Shown: positions 24,549 to 34,942 of the stretch, one piece after another
How positions within the stretch are numbered: position 1 is the first letter of the stretch
How the letters are laid out: the number at the start of each line of letters is the position of its first letter
Assembly (NCBI RefSeq): GCF_030378205.1
Contig: NZ_CP127385.1
Span: forward strand, 558,001 to 622,000
DNA: 64,000 bases
Direction of reading: 5' to 3'
DNA from: Bradyrhizobium sp. NP1
GTDB lineage: Bacteria; Pseudomonadota; Alphaproteobacteria; Rhizobiales; Xanthobacteraceae
Position numbers and translations under genes: made by a program
Notes under the pieces: generated by a model
What the model saw: only the letters and a program-made list of their open reading frames with translations
Told to the model about the DNA's origin: nothing
Database searches by the model: none

Positions 24549-25217
24549 CTCCTGTGCATCCTCGATAAACAACTACATGAAACCCACGTGTCGTCGAAAA
24601 AATTGGGCCTACTAATCGATTGACCTACCACTCCCCATCGTGAATCGCATCAAGAGCGAGCGTGGAACTCACAACCAAATCGACGCCCCAGCCACTAACA
24701 CCAGGGCGCCCAGCCTGTCCCTCACGGGCTTCCGGTTGGTCATCGCTGACCACGCCGTGGGGCTTCCCGTGTTTCGTGCGCTTTCCTTGTGCACATGCCG
24801 CCGCCACTACCCCGGCACAGCGTCTGAACGTATCCTTCGCTCATTTCATCCAGACTTATCAGTCTTCCCCGAAAGGGTTGTCGGGTCGACCTGTGCATTG
24901 TCCTTTTCGAGGATTGCTCGGCGTTCACTCGCGTTGCGGCCTGCACACTCGCGCTGTCACCAATTCGCGACACGCTAATCGAAGGCTTCAGCCACTTCGT
25001 TACCTCCATGACTGCTCCGATTGCTTCCGGCTGGAGCGATTGCCGGGTGGGGCTTGCACCCACTGGAAAGCGCCGCCTTTGCACGGCGCACACCCACAGC
25101 GGACCTCGGACATTCGGTCGCATTCTCTTCTGGCTGAGACAGCCATGGGAGCTATCGCGAATTGCGGCTGATCCGTTATGATGCTGTTCTCTATGCAGAG
25201 CCGACCAATGGCTGCGC
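24549..25217. other. Gene-poor region with apparent repeat-element sequence
   Basis: Several open frames give strings such as MTAPIASGWSDCRVGLAPTG and LSFSRIARRSLALRPAHSRC. I recall these as often annotated near mobile elements in many proteobacteria, so a shared noncoding repeat is more likely than a gene here. There is no transposase and no terminal repeat. The parA promoter must lie at the left end. Confidence 0.4.
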
Positions 25218-26507
25218 ATGAACGAGAAAGACCTGCCGGGAGGAAGAGCCATGTGGCACCTCATTCGGTCCCGCTCCGAGCTGCAAAGGCAAGTAACCGA
25301 ACTCGTTGAACAGCAGGCGGCAATCTCGGAGGTGCTGCGCGCCGTTGCGAACTCGCCCCACGACTTGCAGCCAATCTTGGACACGATCCTCATCAATGCC
25401 GCGCGCCTCTGCCGAACCACGTTCGGCGGTTTCGTCCTCTTCGAGGGAAAAGACTATCGGACAGTTGCGCGAATAGGTCCGAACCCGGTTTATGCCGAGC
25501 GGAGGCCGTTAGGCTCGTACGACCAGTACGCGGGCAATCCCCTCCTCGTGCAACTCAACGAAAGCAGGTCGCCAGTCCACATTGCTGACTTGGCAGCCGA
25601 TCAGGCTTATCTTCGGCGCAACCCTCTCGTCGTGGATCTGGTCGAATTGGCGCACGTTCGGACGTGCCTGCTCCTGCCTTTGCTCAAGGACGATGAGCTA
25701 ATCGGGGCGCTCGGGATGACCCGCGAGCAGGTGCAGCCGTTCACGGACAGACAGATTGACTTGGTTAGGGACTTCGCTGCGCAAGCCACCATTGCCTTGG
25801 AGAGCACCCGTCGCGAGCGGCAATATCGCGAGATGCAGAGCGAACTGGCGCATGCCAACCGCGTCGCTACCATGGGCCAGCTCACCGCCTCGATTGCTCA
25901 TGAAGTCAAGCAGCCCATTGCGACGGTACGCATGAACGCCGCTGCTGCACTGCGGTTTTTAGACAAAAGCCCACCCGATGTGGCGGAGGTGAGGGAGGCG
26001 CTCACCTGCATTGTGAACGACGCCGATCGAACCAGCGACATCGTCGACCGGATCGGGTCTCTCATCAAAAAAGCGCCACCCGGAAGGAGGTCGTGGACCT
26101 CAATGCGGCGATCCTGGAGGTGACCGCCCTAACCCGCAGCGAAGCGGTCAAGACCGGCATCACGGTGGGCACGCATCTGGCGGGCGAGTTGCCACGCATC
26201 CAATGCGATCGGGTGCAACTGCAACAAGTGACGTTGAACTTGATCGTCAATGGCATCCAGTCGATGAGTAGCGTTGAGGACGGCAACCGCGAGTTACACA
26301 TCAGCACCGTGAGTATCGAGCCGGAGGGCGTGTGCGTCGCGGTGCGGGATACCGGCCATGGAGCCTGCCGCGTCTCTTTGAACCCTTCTACACGACGAAG
26401 CCCGACCGCATGGGCATGGGCCTCTCGATCTGCCGCTCGATTATCGAACCCCATGGTGGTGCGAGCCGCGGGGCGCTCTCTTTCAGTTTACGATCCGCGC
26501 TGACTGA
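25218..26507 (+). pseudogene. GAF-domain sensor histidine kinase, broken by frameshifts
   Basis: The first frame (25218-about 26085) encodes a coiled region, a GAF domain (about residues 50-195, ISEVLRAVANSPHDLQPILD) and a His box (SIAHEVKQPIATVRMN). The frame then shifts to VVDLNAAILEVTALTRSEAV and NLIVNGIQSM, then again to [12 protein letters not shown] and [12 protein letters not shown], and again to [11 protein letters not shown] before TGA at 26505. At least three shifts break the ATPase domain. The order of parts is that of a normal kinase, so this is a recently dead gene or a poorly sequenced one. Confidence 0.8.
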
Positions 26508-26784
26508 GCCGCCATCCGTGATCGATGTCGCTTATTGGCCCATCGCGACGGATTTGGCAGGTCTCGCTCAGGTCTCCTTTCGCAGGCAGAGCTGACATGA
26601 TTTACTCGCCGAGCGTTACGGCTCGTGACCCATCTGCGGGCCGGCCGTTCCGGGTCGTGGCCAATAACTAATTTCCCCCACAAGGTGTTATAGTCCTGCC
26701 GGTAGCCCGTGCTTGGCTTGGGACATATGAAGCGGCCTGACTTGCTCGGCCGCGTGGCGGCCGAGCACCTGCCGCCGCGATGAG
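26508..26784. other. Intergenic region with repeat-like sequence
   Basis: Strings such as [20 protein letters not shown] in one frame are typical of the intergenic repeats of Bradyrhizobium-type genomes that are often misannotated as short proteins. No gene is supported. The promoter for the di-haem peroxidase gene should lie here. Confidence 0.4.
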
Positions 26785-26814
26785 GTGCCTACTGCTAATG
26801 AGGTGCTAGCGAAG

Positions 26815-28149
26815 ATGTTAACCTCCGGAGCAAAGACACATCGGGTGTGCGCCACATCCCTCGCGGCACTATTGCTCCTATCGTATATTTTCGCGGTAGT
26901 TGCTGCGCGGGCCGTCGAGGAAGACACTGGCGTCGGTCCACCGCCCGCGCTGGCGCCGGGGCAGGCACCGCCTCTGCCCAAGCCGGGCCCGTTAGCCGAG
27001 CCCCGTTTATCAACTCAGGTCGGCTTCCCCACGGTTTTGACCAACTATGTTATCTCGCCGTCCACGCTCAGACCTGCCAGAGTCGCATTGGGTCAGAAGC
27101 TGTTCTTCGAGCCTCGGCTCTCTGGCGACGGCACGGTCGCCTGCGCCACCTGCCACGATCCGGCGCGGGCCTTCACCGACGGCAGGCCCGTGTCAGTTGG
27201 CATCCATGGCCGCGTCGGCCAGCGCAACGCCCCAACCGTGTTGAATGCGCTCTATAACAAGACGCAATTCTGGGACGGCCGGGTCAATACGCTCGAGCAG
27301 CAGGCTGCGCTGCCGATCACAAATCCGTTCGAGATGGGCTCGGCCAGTATCGGCGATGCCGTGTCCAGGATCAACGGCGACAAGGACTATCAGACTCAAT
27401 TCATGCAGGCCTTCGGCCGGGACGTGAACGAGCAGGATATGCTGAGCGCTATTGCAGCCTACGAACAGACGTTGGCTTCCTTCGATTCTCCCTTCGACCA
27501 TTTTATCGCCGGAGACGCCAACGCCGTCAGCGACTCGGCCAAGCGCGGATGGGAATTGTTCCACGGTAAGGCTCGTTGCCACCTCTGCCACGCTTTGACG
27601 GACAATCAGCTGGATACAACCCTCTTCATGGATAGCGATTTTCACAACATTGGCATCGGCATCCTCCGACATCACGTAGCCCCTTTGGCGCAGCAGGCAG
27701 AGCGCGAGCTGGCGCAAGGACATCTTGCGGCTATCGATACCGCAGCGATCACGAGCGAGATGTCGGTCCTCGGGCGCTTCCTCGTGACGAGAAAGGAGAG
27801 TGATATCGCGTCGTTCAAGACGCCGGGCCTGCGAAATGTTCTCGTGACCGGGCCCTACTTCCACGACGGGTCGATGCAAACGCTGTGGGATGTAATGGAT
27901 CATTACAACAAGGGTGATGGGATCACTAACCCCTGGCTCGACAAGGACATGCAGCCGTTGGCGCTGACGGAGCCGGAGATCGATGACGTGGTAGCGTTTC
28001 TTGCCTCACTGACAAGCCAGCAATACAAGGTAATCGCGGACCAGGAATATGCACGGCAACTCGCTCTATCCAAAGTGAGCCGCCCTCAGCGGGATGCGGC
28101 GCGGGCTTTCGGCCCGAAGCCGAAGCAGCCTGAGCCGCCCCCCTTCTAA
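26815..28149 (+). CDS. Di-haem cytochrome c peroxidase / MauG family, 444 aa
   Basis: An N-terminal hydrophobic segment (LAALLLLSYIFAVVAARAV) exports the protein. Two c-type haem sites are present: CATCH (about residue 109) and CHLCH (about residue 255). FFEPRLSGDGTVACATCHDP is the family signature. Length and two haems fit bacterial cytochrome c peroxidases, which reduce hydrogen peroxide in the periplasm, or MauG-like enzymes. A start at 26785 would add ten residues. It is convergent with a catalase-like peroxidase, suggesting a shared peroxide defence role. Confidence 0.88.
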   Translation: MLTSGAKTHRVCATSLAALLLLSYIFAVVAARAVEEDTGVGPPPALAPGQAPPLPKPGPLAEPRLSTQVGFPTVLTNYVISPSTLRPARVALGQKLFFEPRLSGDGTVACATCHDPARAFTDGRPVSVGIHGRVGQRNAPTVLNALYNKTQFWDGRVNTLEQQAALPITNPFEMGSASIGDAVSRINGDKDYQTQFMQAFGRDVNEQDMLSAIAAYEQTLASFDSPFDHFIAGDANAVSDSAKRGWELFHGKARCHLCHALTDNQLDTTLFMDSDFHNIGIGILRHHVAPLAQQAERELAQGHLAAIDTAAITSEMSVLGRFLVTRKESDIASFKTPGLRNVLVTGPYFHDGSMQTLWDVMDHYNKGDGITNPWLDKDMQPLALTEPEIDDVVAFLASLTSQQYKVIADQEYARQLALSKVSRPQRDAARAFGPKPKQPEPPPF

Positions 28150-28248
28150 ATGTATTCGGCTGGCTTGCAGTGACCCTTGCGCGACGGGGCTAAACCACCG
28201 CGCAAGAGCCCTCTCATGTGCAGATGCTATGAGTGGAGTGAGCTGCGC

Positions 28249-29322
28249 TCAATCTGTTGCGCTTTTGCTGGATACCTCGGTGAGCCTTCTTGAATGTGAG
28301 ATCGCATAGGAGGAGGAGCGGAAGCTCAGGATCGGATCATTGGTTGGTTCGATACCATCGGCCATCAGCATGGGATCGAAATTGATGTTGTAGGCTCCCG
28401 ATATCTGATCCGGCGACGAGGAGGTCAGCGTCAACGTACCTGCCCTGATCTCACGCCTCTCTGACGGCCAGAGAATTGTCGGATCGTCTTCCGGATCGCC
28501 GGGTTCGCCGATCGTCACAATCATGTGCCAACGAACGGGGCCTTGCTCCAAGCGAACACGAAAGGCCTCATCGAGAAAATCATGCGGCTTCCGCGCCAGC
28601 TGTGCGTCCGTCAGCGTCTTCTCGCCGTCTTCCGGCATGAAGCGCCAGCGCACGTTCGTTGACCGTTCATTGTGGTCGATGAAGCGGAAGGTATGTATCC
28701 CATAGAAAGCAGTATTGGCGTAGCTCGCGGGAGGATTGTTCGTCTCCAGGAAATGAAACTGCGCGGCTTGGTCGGGATGCTGTTTCATGAAGGCAGCAAG
28801 CTTGCCGGGATCGGCTTTGCCCGTGTGCACGTCCTTGGCGAGCGCCAGGAACTTGTCGAGAAAGGTGGACGGCGTTCTTGCGAAGAACATCGGGGTATGA
28901 ATCATCGTCATGTGCTGCAAGGCTCCGCCCTTGAGCCGAAATTCGAGCCCGATCCCACGCGGGCTGCGCTCGGAATCGGATGCTGACGGATCGCCCCCGG
29001 CGGTCGAGAACCTGCCGATCACCTCGATCCTGTCCCCGGCAAACAGCCCCGACCGCGAGAGATCTGCAGCCTCCTTGGTCCCGACGAAGTAGCCGACGGC
29101 ACCCAATCCCTTCGTATGATTTCGCCTTTTGCCTTCGTGCCGACCGTACGCTCCCTCCAGCGCGTCGTTCACGGCCACAGCAGTAAGCTCCTCTCCGCCC
29201 TCAGCCGCGACCGGCAACGGGGCCTCGCCGGCACTTGCCTGACGCGGTTGGAGGGCATTTACGACAGATCCAAGAGAAAGCCCGCCAACGCCGGCGAGTA
29301 AGCTTCTACGCGAGGTAAACAT
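28249..29322 (-). CDS. Catalase-family peroxidase, SrpA-like, 357 aa
   Basis: A Tat-like signal (SRRSLLAGVGGLSLGSVVNA) leads to cleavage near ASA-G. RRNHTKGLGAVGYFVGTKEA has the distal His of the catalase active site, and FRSSSYAISHSRR near the end has the R-x-x-x-Y haem ligand. The central FYGIHTFRFIDHN is also typical. These shorter periplasmic catalase-like enzymes act as peroxidases and are known in proteobacteria. The frame is intact. Confidence 0.85.
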   Translation of the reverse strand: MFTSRRSLLAGVGGLSLGSVVNALQPRQASAGEAPLPVAAEGGEELTAVAVNDALEGAYGRHEGKRRNHTKGLGAVGYFVGTKEAADLSRSGLFAGDRIEVIGRFSTAGGDPSASDSERSPRGIGLEFRLKGGALQHMTMIHTPMFFARTPSTFLDKFLALAKDVHTGKADPGKLAAFMKQHPDQAAQFHFLETNNPPASYANTAFYGIHTFRFIDHNERSTNVRWRFMPEDGEKTLTDAQLARKPHDFLDEAFRVRLEQGPVRWHMIVTIGEPGDPEDDPTILWPSERREIRAGTLTLTSSSPDQISGAYNINFDPMLMADGIEPTNDPILSFRSSSYAISHSRRLTEVSSKSATD

Positions 29323-30287
29323 TGTTCGTCACTCCATGGTGTGTGATTGAGATTGGCTTGATGAGCCCACCGTGCGTGGTCTCCACAGGTGGTTGTTGCG
29401 GTGTGACGCGTGGAGACGCGTCCTATTCCATCGCGTCGCGCGAGATTCTCGATCAGCGAAACGCAACTCTGAAAAAACGTAGTGATCGCAAACGCGCGGC
29501 TTGATCACATGCCCGTTAGCGCAGGATTATTCGTTCGCCGCACGTACAGATTGGAGTTGATCAAACAGAGTGGCCAACACGAGGAAGAAGAGGGTATGAG
29601 CTAGCGCGCACCAAGCCATCCCAGCCAACGTGAAGGCCAATCCCTACCGCTCCCACTCCGCGGTGGAGTTCAAACGGACAACGCGATCGAGCAAGGAGCC
29701 GCGGACCATGTTCGTGATCCGCCCTCAGGTGGCGCTACCCAGCGCAGAGTATCAGGCATCCGGGGAAAAACGCGACCTTAGATGGGTCTGCCGCCTGCAT
29801 ATTTTCTATCGGCACGCGGATTGCGGAATCGAACGGTTGAATAGCGCCGCATCACCCAGCTTGCAATCGGCCAAGTTCGTTATCCGATAAGTCGCTTGCG
29901 AAGTCGGTTCCCCAACGGGCGTCTCGTGCCTTTTTCGGAATCTTGAAATGAAATTTAATTGGGCTGGCTCGTTGGTAGCTTACATGGCCGTCAATTCACC
30001 CGAGCATTCGGATAGTCCCAATATGAAGCTCGTTTCCGACGACGAAGGCAGTGCAGTTTGGCAATTCTCGACGGAGCGCCGTGCGCGCCGAAAAAGCGGG
30101 GCCTTTTTCGAAAGAGCCGCCGGGCAGAAATTGCCCAGTCGTCGCGATCCATCCTTTCGTGACTGCAAGTAATCCCAAATATCCGGCTGTCTCGCGCGAT
30201 CAGCCACGATCCGCGCGATTGGTAAGTTTCGCTGTGCGACCTACCTCGATGGTGTCATGTCCCGATAAACGAAAATAGGCCGCTCGA
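29323..30287. other. Long gene-poor region
   Basis: About 965 bp without a supported gene. Frames at 29630-29890 and 29948-30172 are open, but no domain or convincing start supports them. The sequence GAGTTGATCAAAC near 29555 is a palindrome of the wrong spacing for FNR. Promoters for the peroxidase (leftward) and RND operon (rightward) should lie within it. Confidence 0.4.
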
Positions 30288-33200
30288 ATGTGGATCGTTC
30301 AAATCGCGCTGAGGCGCCCTTACACATTTATTGTGCTGGCGGTCGTCATCGCGATTTCCGGCTCGCTCGCGGCGCTGCGTACACCGATCGATATATTCCC
30401 AAGCATCGACATTCCCGTCGTCAGCGTCGTCTGGACATACAACGGGATTCCGCCAAAGGACATGGCCGATCGGGTCATCTACTACTACGAACGTCAGCTG
30501 ACAGCGCAAGTCAGCAACATCGAGCACATCGAGTCGCAATCGCTCAACGGCTACGGGACCGTCAAGATTTACTTCCAGAAAGGTGTCAACATCGGGTCAG
30601 CGCTTGCGCAAGTGTCGTCCGCCGCACAGACCGTTCTCAAGCTGTTGCCGGCCGGCACCACCCCACCCTATGTGCTCAGTTACAACGCGTCGAGCGTTCC
30701 GATCCTTCAATTGGCCCTATCGAGCAAGAAACTGCCCGAAGACAAGCTCTTCGACCTCGGGCAGAATTCCATTCGGCCGCAACTCGCGACTGTCAAAGGC
30801 GCCGCCCTGCCGTCACCATACGGCGGAAAAATCCTCCAGGCGCAGGTCGACCTCGATCAGCAGGCGATGCAGGCCAATCATGTGTCGGCCGACGACGTGG
30901 TCAACGCCATCTCGGCACAAAATCTCGTGCTTCCCGCCGGCACGGAGAAGATCGGCAAGTTCGAGTGGAGCGTGGCGCTGAATTCCAGCCCGACGATCGT
31001 GGACCGGATCAACGATCTCCCGGTGAAGAAGGTCAACGGCACGGTTATCTACGTTCGCGACGTGGCGTATGCTCATGAGGGCTCGCCGCCGCAAACGAAC
31101 CTCGTTACCATCAACGGCGCACGGGCCGTGCTGATGTCGATCCTGAGCGCAGGTGGCGCGTCGACCCTCGACATCATCTCCGGAGTCAAGGCGCAGCTGC
31201 CCAGGATCATGGCTGGGTTGCCGGCCGGCCTCCATCTTCATGCCGTCGGGGATCAAGCGCCGTTTGTCCGGGCCGCGATCACCGGCGTGGTGCGCGAAGG
31301 CGCCATAGCCGCAGCCCTGACCGCGCTGATGATCCTGCTGTTCCTCGGCAGCTGGCGGTCGACCCTGATCATCGCGGTTTCCATCCCGCTGGCGGTGCTG
31401 GGCGCCGTCGGAACTCTATCGGCGATCGGCGAGACGTTCAACGTCATGACGCTCGGCGGACTCGCGCTCGCGGTCGGCATTCTCGTCGACGACGGAACCG
31501 TGACGATCGAGAACATCAACTGGCATCTCGAACAAGGCAAAATGGTCGAACCTGCCATTCTTGCTGGCGCCCAGGAGATCGTGGTGCCGGCCTTCGTATC
31601 GCTGCTTTGCATCTGCATCGTGTTCGTACCGATGTTCCAGCTCGGCGGAGTCGCCGGTTACCTGTTCAGGCCGCTGGCCGAGGCGGTCATTTTCGCCCTG
31701 CTGTTTTCGTTCCTGCTGTCGCGCACGTTGGTGCCTACGCTCGCCAGCTACCTGCTGCGGCCGCATGCTTCAGGTCATGGCGACGCTCAGACCGGCAGCG
31801 CACGTGCGCCATCGCGTAGCCGCAATCCGCTGAAGCGCTTCCAGGCCGGATTCGAGCGTCGGTTCGAGCGGGTGCGCGAGGTCTATCGTGGTCTCCTGGC
31901 GATGGCGATCAGCCGTCCGAAAGCCTTCGTCGCCGTATTCCTGGCGTGTGTTCTGCTGTCGTTGGGGCTGGCCCCCTTCCTCGGCCAGAATTTCTTTCCG
32001 TCCGTCGACTCGGGAACCATCCTCATGCACGTACGCGCCCAGGTTGGCACGCGGATCGAGGAGACCGCGCGCCTGTGCGACCTGGTCGAGCGGAGCATTC
32101 GCCAGACGATCCCGGCGGATCAGATCGATACGATCACGGCCAATATCGGGTTGCCCATCAGCGGCATTAACGTCGCCTACGGCAACACCGGGACGATCGG
32201 TCCCGAGGATGCGGACGTTCTGATTTCGCTCAAGAAGAACCACTCGCCGACCGCTTCCTACGTCAAGACCTTGCGGACCCTGCTGCCGAACAAATTCCCC
32301 GGCACGACCTTCGCCTTTCTGCCGGCCGACATCGTTGCCCAGATCCTCAATTTCGGTCAGCCGGCGCCCATCGATCTGCAAGTGACCGGACCGAAGCAGG
32401 AGGCCAACTATGCCTACGCGACCGCGCTCCTCAGCCGCATTCGCAAGATCCCGGGCATCGCCGACCCGCGCATCCAGCAATCCCAGAGCTACCCCCAGAT
32501 CAATGTCGCGACCGATCGAACCCTGGCGGACGAGGTGGGGATCACTCAGCGCGACGTCGCAAACAGCCTGCTCACCACGCTATCCGGCAGCGGACAGGTG
32601 AAGCCGAATTTCTGGCTCAACAATGCAAACGGCGTGACATACCCGATCGTGGTCCAGATGCCACAGTATCGCGTGGACACCATGTCGGAACTCGACAATG
32701 TACCCGTGACATCGTCGAAGACAGAAACGCCGCAGTATCTCGGCGGGCTTGCCAACACGACAATCGGTCCAAGCGCCGCGGTCATATCGCACTACAACGC
32801 CCAGCCGGTGATCGACATCTACGCCGCCGTGCAAGGCCGCGACCTCGGTGCTGTCGCCTCTGATATTCAACGCATTCTGCGGGATACGAAGAGGGACGTC
32901 CCGCCCGGCTCCTATGTGGCGGTGCGCGGACAGGTCCATACGATGACCACCGCCTACCATCAGCTGTATTTCGGCCTCATCGGCGCGATCGTGCTGGTCT
33001 ACCTGGTGATCGTGGTCAATTTCCAGTCATGGCTCGATCCATTCATCATCATCACTGCTTTGCCCGGCGCGCTCGCCGGCATCGTGTGGATGCTGTTTGC
33101 CACCGGCACCACGCTGTCGGTTCCTGCCCTGACCGGCGCCCTGATGTGCATGGGCGTTGCGACAGCGAACAGCGTCTTGCTCGTCAGCTTCGCGCGCGAG

Positions 33201-33497
33201 AAGCTGCACGAGGGCTATCAGGCCAAGGCCGCGGCTCTCGAGGCGGGCTTCACGCGCTTTCGTCCGGTCCTCATGACCGCTCTGGCAATGATCATCGGCA
33301 TGTTGCCGATGTCTCTCGCCTTGGGCGACGGCGGCGAACAGAACGCTCCGCTCGGGCGCGCGGTCATCGGGGGTCTGCTGGTCGCGACCTTCTGCACGCT
33401 ATTCCTCGTTCCCACCGTGTTCAGCCTGTTGCACTCGCGTCGCGGTCGCGCGCCCACTGAAAAATCCGATCCCATCGCAGCAACACCCGCGCCCTGA
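30288..33497 (+). CDS. RND efflux permease, HAE1 (AcrB-like) family, 1069 aa
   Basis: The opening MWIVQIALRRPYTFIVLAVV and RTPIDIFPSIDIPVVSVVW are typical of RND pumps of the hydrophobe/amphiphile type. The helix 4 motif ALAVGILVDDGTVTIENI carries the two proton-relay Asp residues. Twelve helices and two porter loops are visible. It exports drugs or organic compounds by proton antiport. It is the first gene of a complete tripartite set: adaptor 14 bp downstream, outer-membrane factor after that. The substrate cannot be read from the sequence. Confidence 0.9.
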   Translation: MWIVQIALRRPYTFIVLAVVIAISGSLAALRTPIDIFPSIDIPVVSVVWTYNGIPPKDMADRVIYYYERQLTAQVSNIEHIESQSLNGYGTVKIYFQKGVNIGSALAQVSSAAQTVLKLLPAGTTPPYVLSYNASSVPILQLALSSKKLPEDKLFDLGQNSIRPQLATVKGAALPSPYGGKILQAQVDLDQQAMQANHVSADDVVNAISAQNLVLPAGTEKIGKFEWSVALNSSPTIVDRINDLPVKKVNGTVIYVRDVAYAHEGSPPQTNLVTINGARAVLMSILSAGGASTLDIISGVKAQLPRIMAGLPAGLHLHAVGDQAPFVRAAITGVVREGAIAAALTALMILLFLGSWRSTLIIAVSIPLAVLGAVGTLSAIGETFNVMTLGGLALAVGILVDDGTVTIENINWHLEQGKMVEPAILAGAQEIVVPAFVSLLCICIVFVPMFQLGGVAGYLFRPLAEAVIFALLFSFLLSRTLVPTLASYLLRPHASGHGDAQTGSARAPSRSRNPLKRFQAGFERRFERVREVYRGLLAMAISRPKAFVAVFLACVLLSLGLAPFLGQNFFPSVDSGTILMHVRAQVGTRIEETARLCDLVERSIRQTIPADQIDTITANIGLPISGINVAYGNTGTIGPEDADVLISLKKNHSPTASYVKTLRTLLPNKFPGTTFAFLPADIVAQILNFGQPAPIDLQVTGPKQEANYAYATALLSRIRKIPGIADPRIQQSQSYPQINVATDRTLADEVGITQRDVANSLLTTLSGSGQVKPNFWLNNANGVTYPIVVQMPQYRVDTMSELDNVPVTSSKTETPQYLGGLANTTIGPSAAVISHYNAQPVIDIYAAVQGRDLGAVASDIQRILRDTKRDVPPGSYVAVRGQVHTMTTAYHQLYFGLIGAIVLVYLVIVVNFQSWLDPFIIITALPGALAGIVWMLFATGTTLSVPALTGALMCMGVATANSVLLVSFAREKLHEGYQAKAAALEAGFTRFRPVLMTALAMIIGMLPMSLALGDGGEQNAPLGRAVIGGLLVATFCTLFLVPTVFSLLHSRRGRAPTEKSDPIAATPAP

Positions 33498-33511
33498 GCT
33501 GGAGCATAGCC

Positions 33512-34768
33512 ATGTCAGACCACCACGATCAGCGTTCGGAGGAAGTTGCGCAGCTCCCTCGCTTGCGCAAAAGGCTCGGCTCTTTGGGCTTTGCCGCTGC
33601 CGCCGCTGCGTTGGTCGTCGCGACATGGGGGATCTTCAGCAGGGATGAACATGCGAGGGCGGTCGCGACATGGACGCAGGCGGCGGCGATTCCGACCGTC
33701 GCGATCGTGCATCCCAAGCAGGACACGGCAGACCCAGAGCTCGTTTTGCCCGGCGATGTCCAGGCATGGTACTCAGCGCCCGTCTATGCGCGGGTCAACG
33801 GGTACCTCAAGATGTGGTATTTCGACTACGGCGCCCGGGTCAAAAAAGGACAAGTCCTTGCCGAGATCGAGACACCGGAAATCGACGCTCAGTTCTCCGC
33901 AGCCAAGGCCAAGCTGAGATCGGCGGAAGCGGTGATCAAGGTCAGGGACGCCGAAGCGCACTTCGCCGATACCACCTTCGCGCGTTGGCGCGATGCACCC
34001 AAAGGCGTCGTTTCGGTGCAGGAGCAGCAGTCGAAACAGGCGGACTACCAGAGCGCGGTTGCGCGCCTCGACGCGGCGCGCGCCGATGTTGCAGTCGCTC
34101 AGGCCGAGGTCGACCGGCTGCAAGCGCTGGAGAGCTTCAAGCAAGTGACGGCGCCATTCGATGGTGTCGTGACCGCGCGCGAGACCGACATCGGCGCGCT
34201 CATCAACGCCGGGAGCGGGATCGCTGGCGGAAGCGGCCCCGAGTTGTTCCGCGTCGCGGACGTCCACAAAATGCGTGTCTACGCAAAGGTTCCGCAGCGG
34301 ATGGCGAGTTCCATTCCTGTCGGCATGAAGGCTCAGCTCCACCTCCCGCAATATCCTGACAAGGTCTTCACGGCGACCGTCACGAACACGTCAAGCGCGA
34401 TCGATGTGACCTCGCGAACCTTGCTCGTGGAGATGCACGCGGAAAATCCGGACGGGCTGTTGCAGCCCGGCACCTTCGCCGAGGTTCACTGGAGCCTTCC
34501 GAGTAATCCCGATCTTATCCGCATTCCGACGAGCGCATTACTGTTCAGGCAGCATGGTCTGGAAGTCGCTGTGGTCGGGCCCGAAGACAAGGTCGTTCTG
34601 AAGCATGTCACCCTCGGACGAAATCTGGATACCGAGGTTGAAGTTCTGCGGGGCCTCTCGCCTTCCGACCGCGTCGTCGACAGTCCCCCGGATGCGCTTG
34701 CAAGCGACGATGTCGTGCGGATCGCGGGCAACCAAACTCCCGGTAACGACGAAACTGCCCTTCGCTGA
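33512..34768 (+). CDS. RND efflux periplasmic adaptor (HlyD family), 418 aa
   Basis: An N-terminal anchor (LGFAAAAAALVVATWGIFS) is followed by the barrel-sandwich halves VNGYLKMWYFDYGARVKKGQ and VTAPFDGVVTARETDIGALI, with a coiled-coil hairpin between them (about residues 125-210). The beta-barrel and membrane-proximal parts follow. It couples the permease just upstream to the outer-membrane factor downstream. The 14-bp gap to the permease shows one operon. Confidence 0.9.
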   Translation: MSDHHDQRSEEVAQLPRLRKRLGSLGFAAAAAALVVATWGIFSRDEHARAVATWTQAAAIPTVAIVHPKQDTADPELVLPGDVQAWYSAPVYARVNGYLKMWYFDYGARVKKGQVLAEIETPEIDAQFSAAKAKLRSAEAVIKVRDAEAHFADTTFARWRDAPKGVVSVQEQQSKQADYQSAVARLDAARADVAVAQAEVDRLQALESFKQVTAPFDGVVTARETDIGALINAGSGIAGGSGPELFRVADVHKMRVYAKVPQRMASSIPVGMKAQLHLPQYPDKVFTATVTNTSSAIDVTSRTLLVEMHAENPDGLLQPGTFAEVHWSLPSNPDLIRIPTSALLFRQHGLEVAVVGPEDKVVLKHVTLGRNLDTEVEVLRGLSPSDRVVDSPPDALASDDVVRIAGNQTPGNDETALR

Positions 34769-34942
34769 AATGAGCGCAAGCTTGCACGGGGCGAGCTTCC
34801 GCCCTGTGGCGTTGCGGCAACATGCCCACGAAAACGGCCTCAGCGCCTAGAAATAGGGGCAGGGCATGGTAGTTTCACGATGAGGGTCGCAGCAGAGGAT
34901 AAAGCGGAAAGCGCGCTTCTATTGCGCAGAGGGCGAGGGAGT

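Noticed and set aside
29545..29565. FNR-like site TTGATCAA in the region before the RND operon
   Set aside because: It is an 8-bp palindrome without the N4-N6 spacer of FNR/FixK sites.
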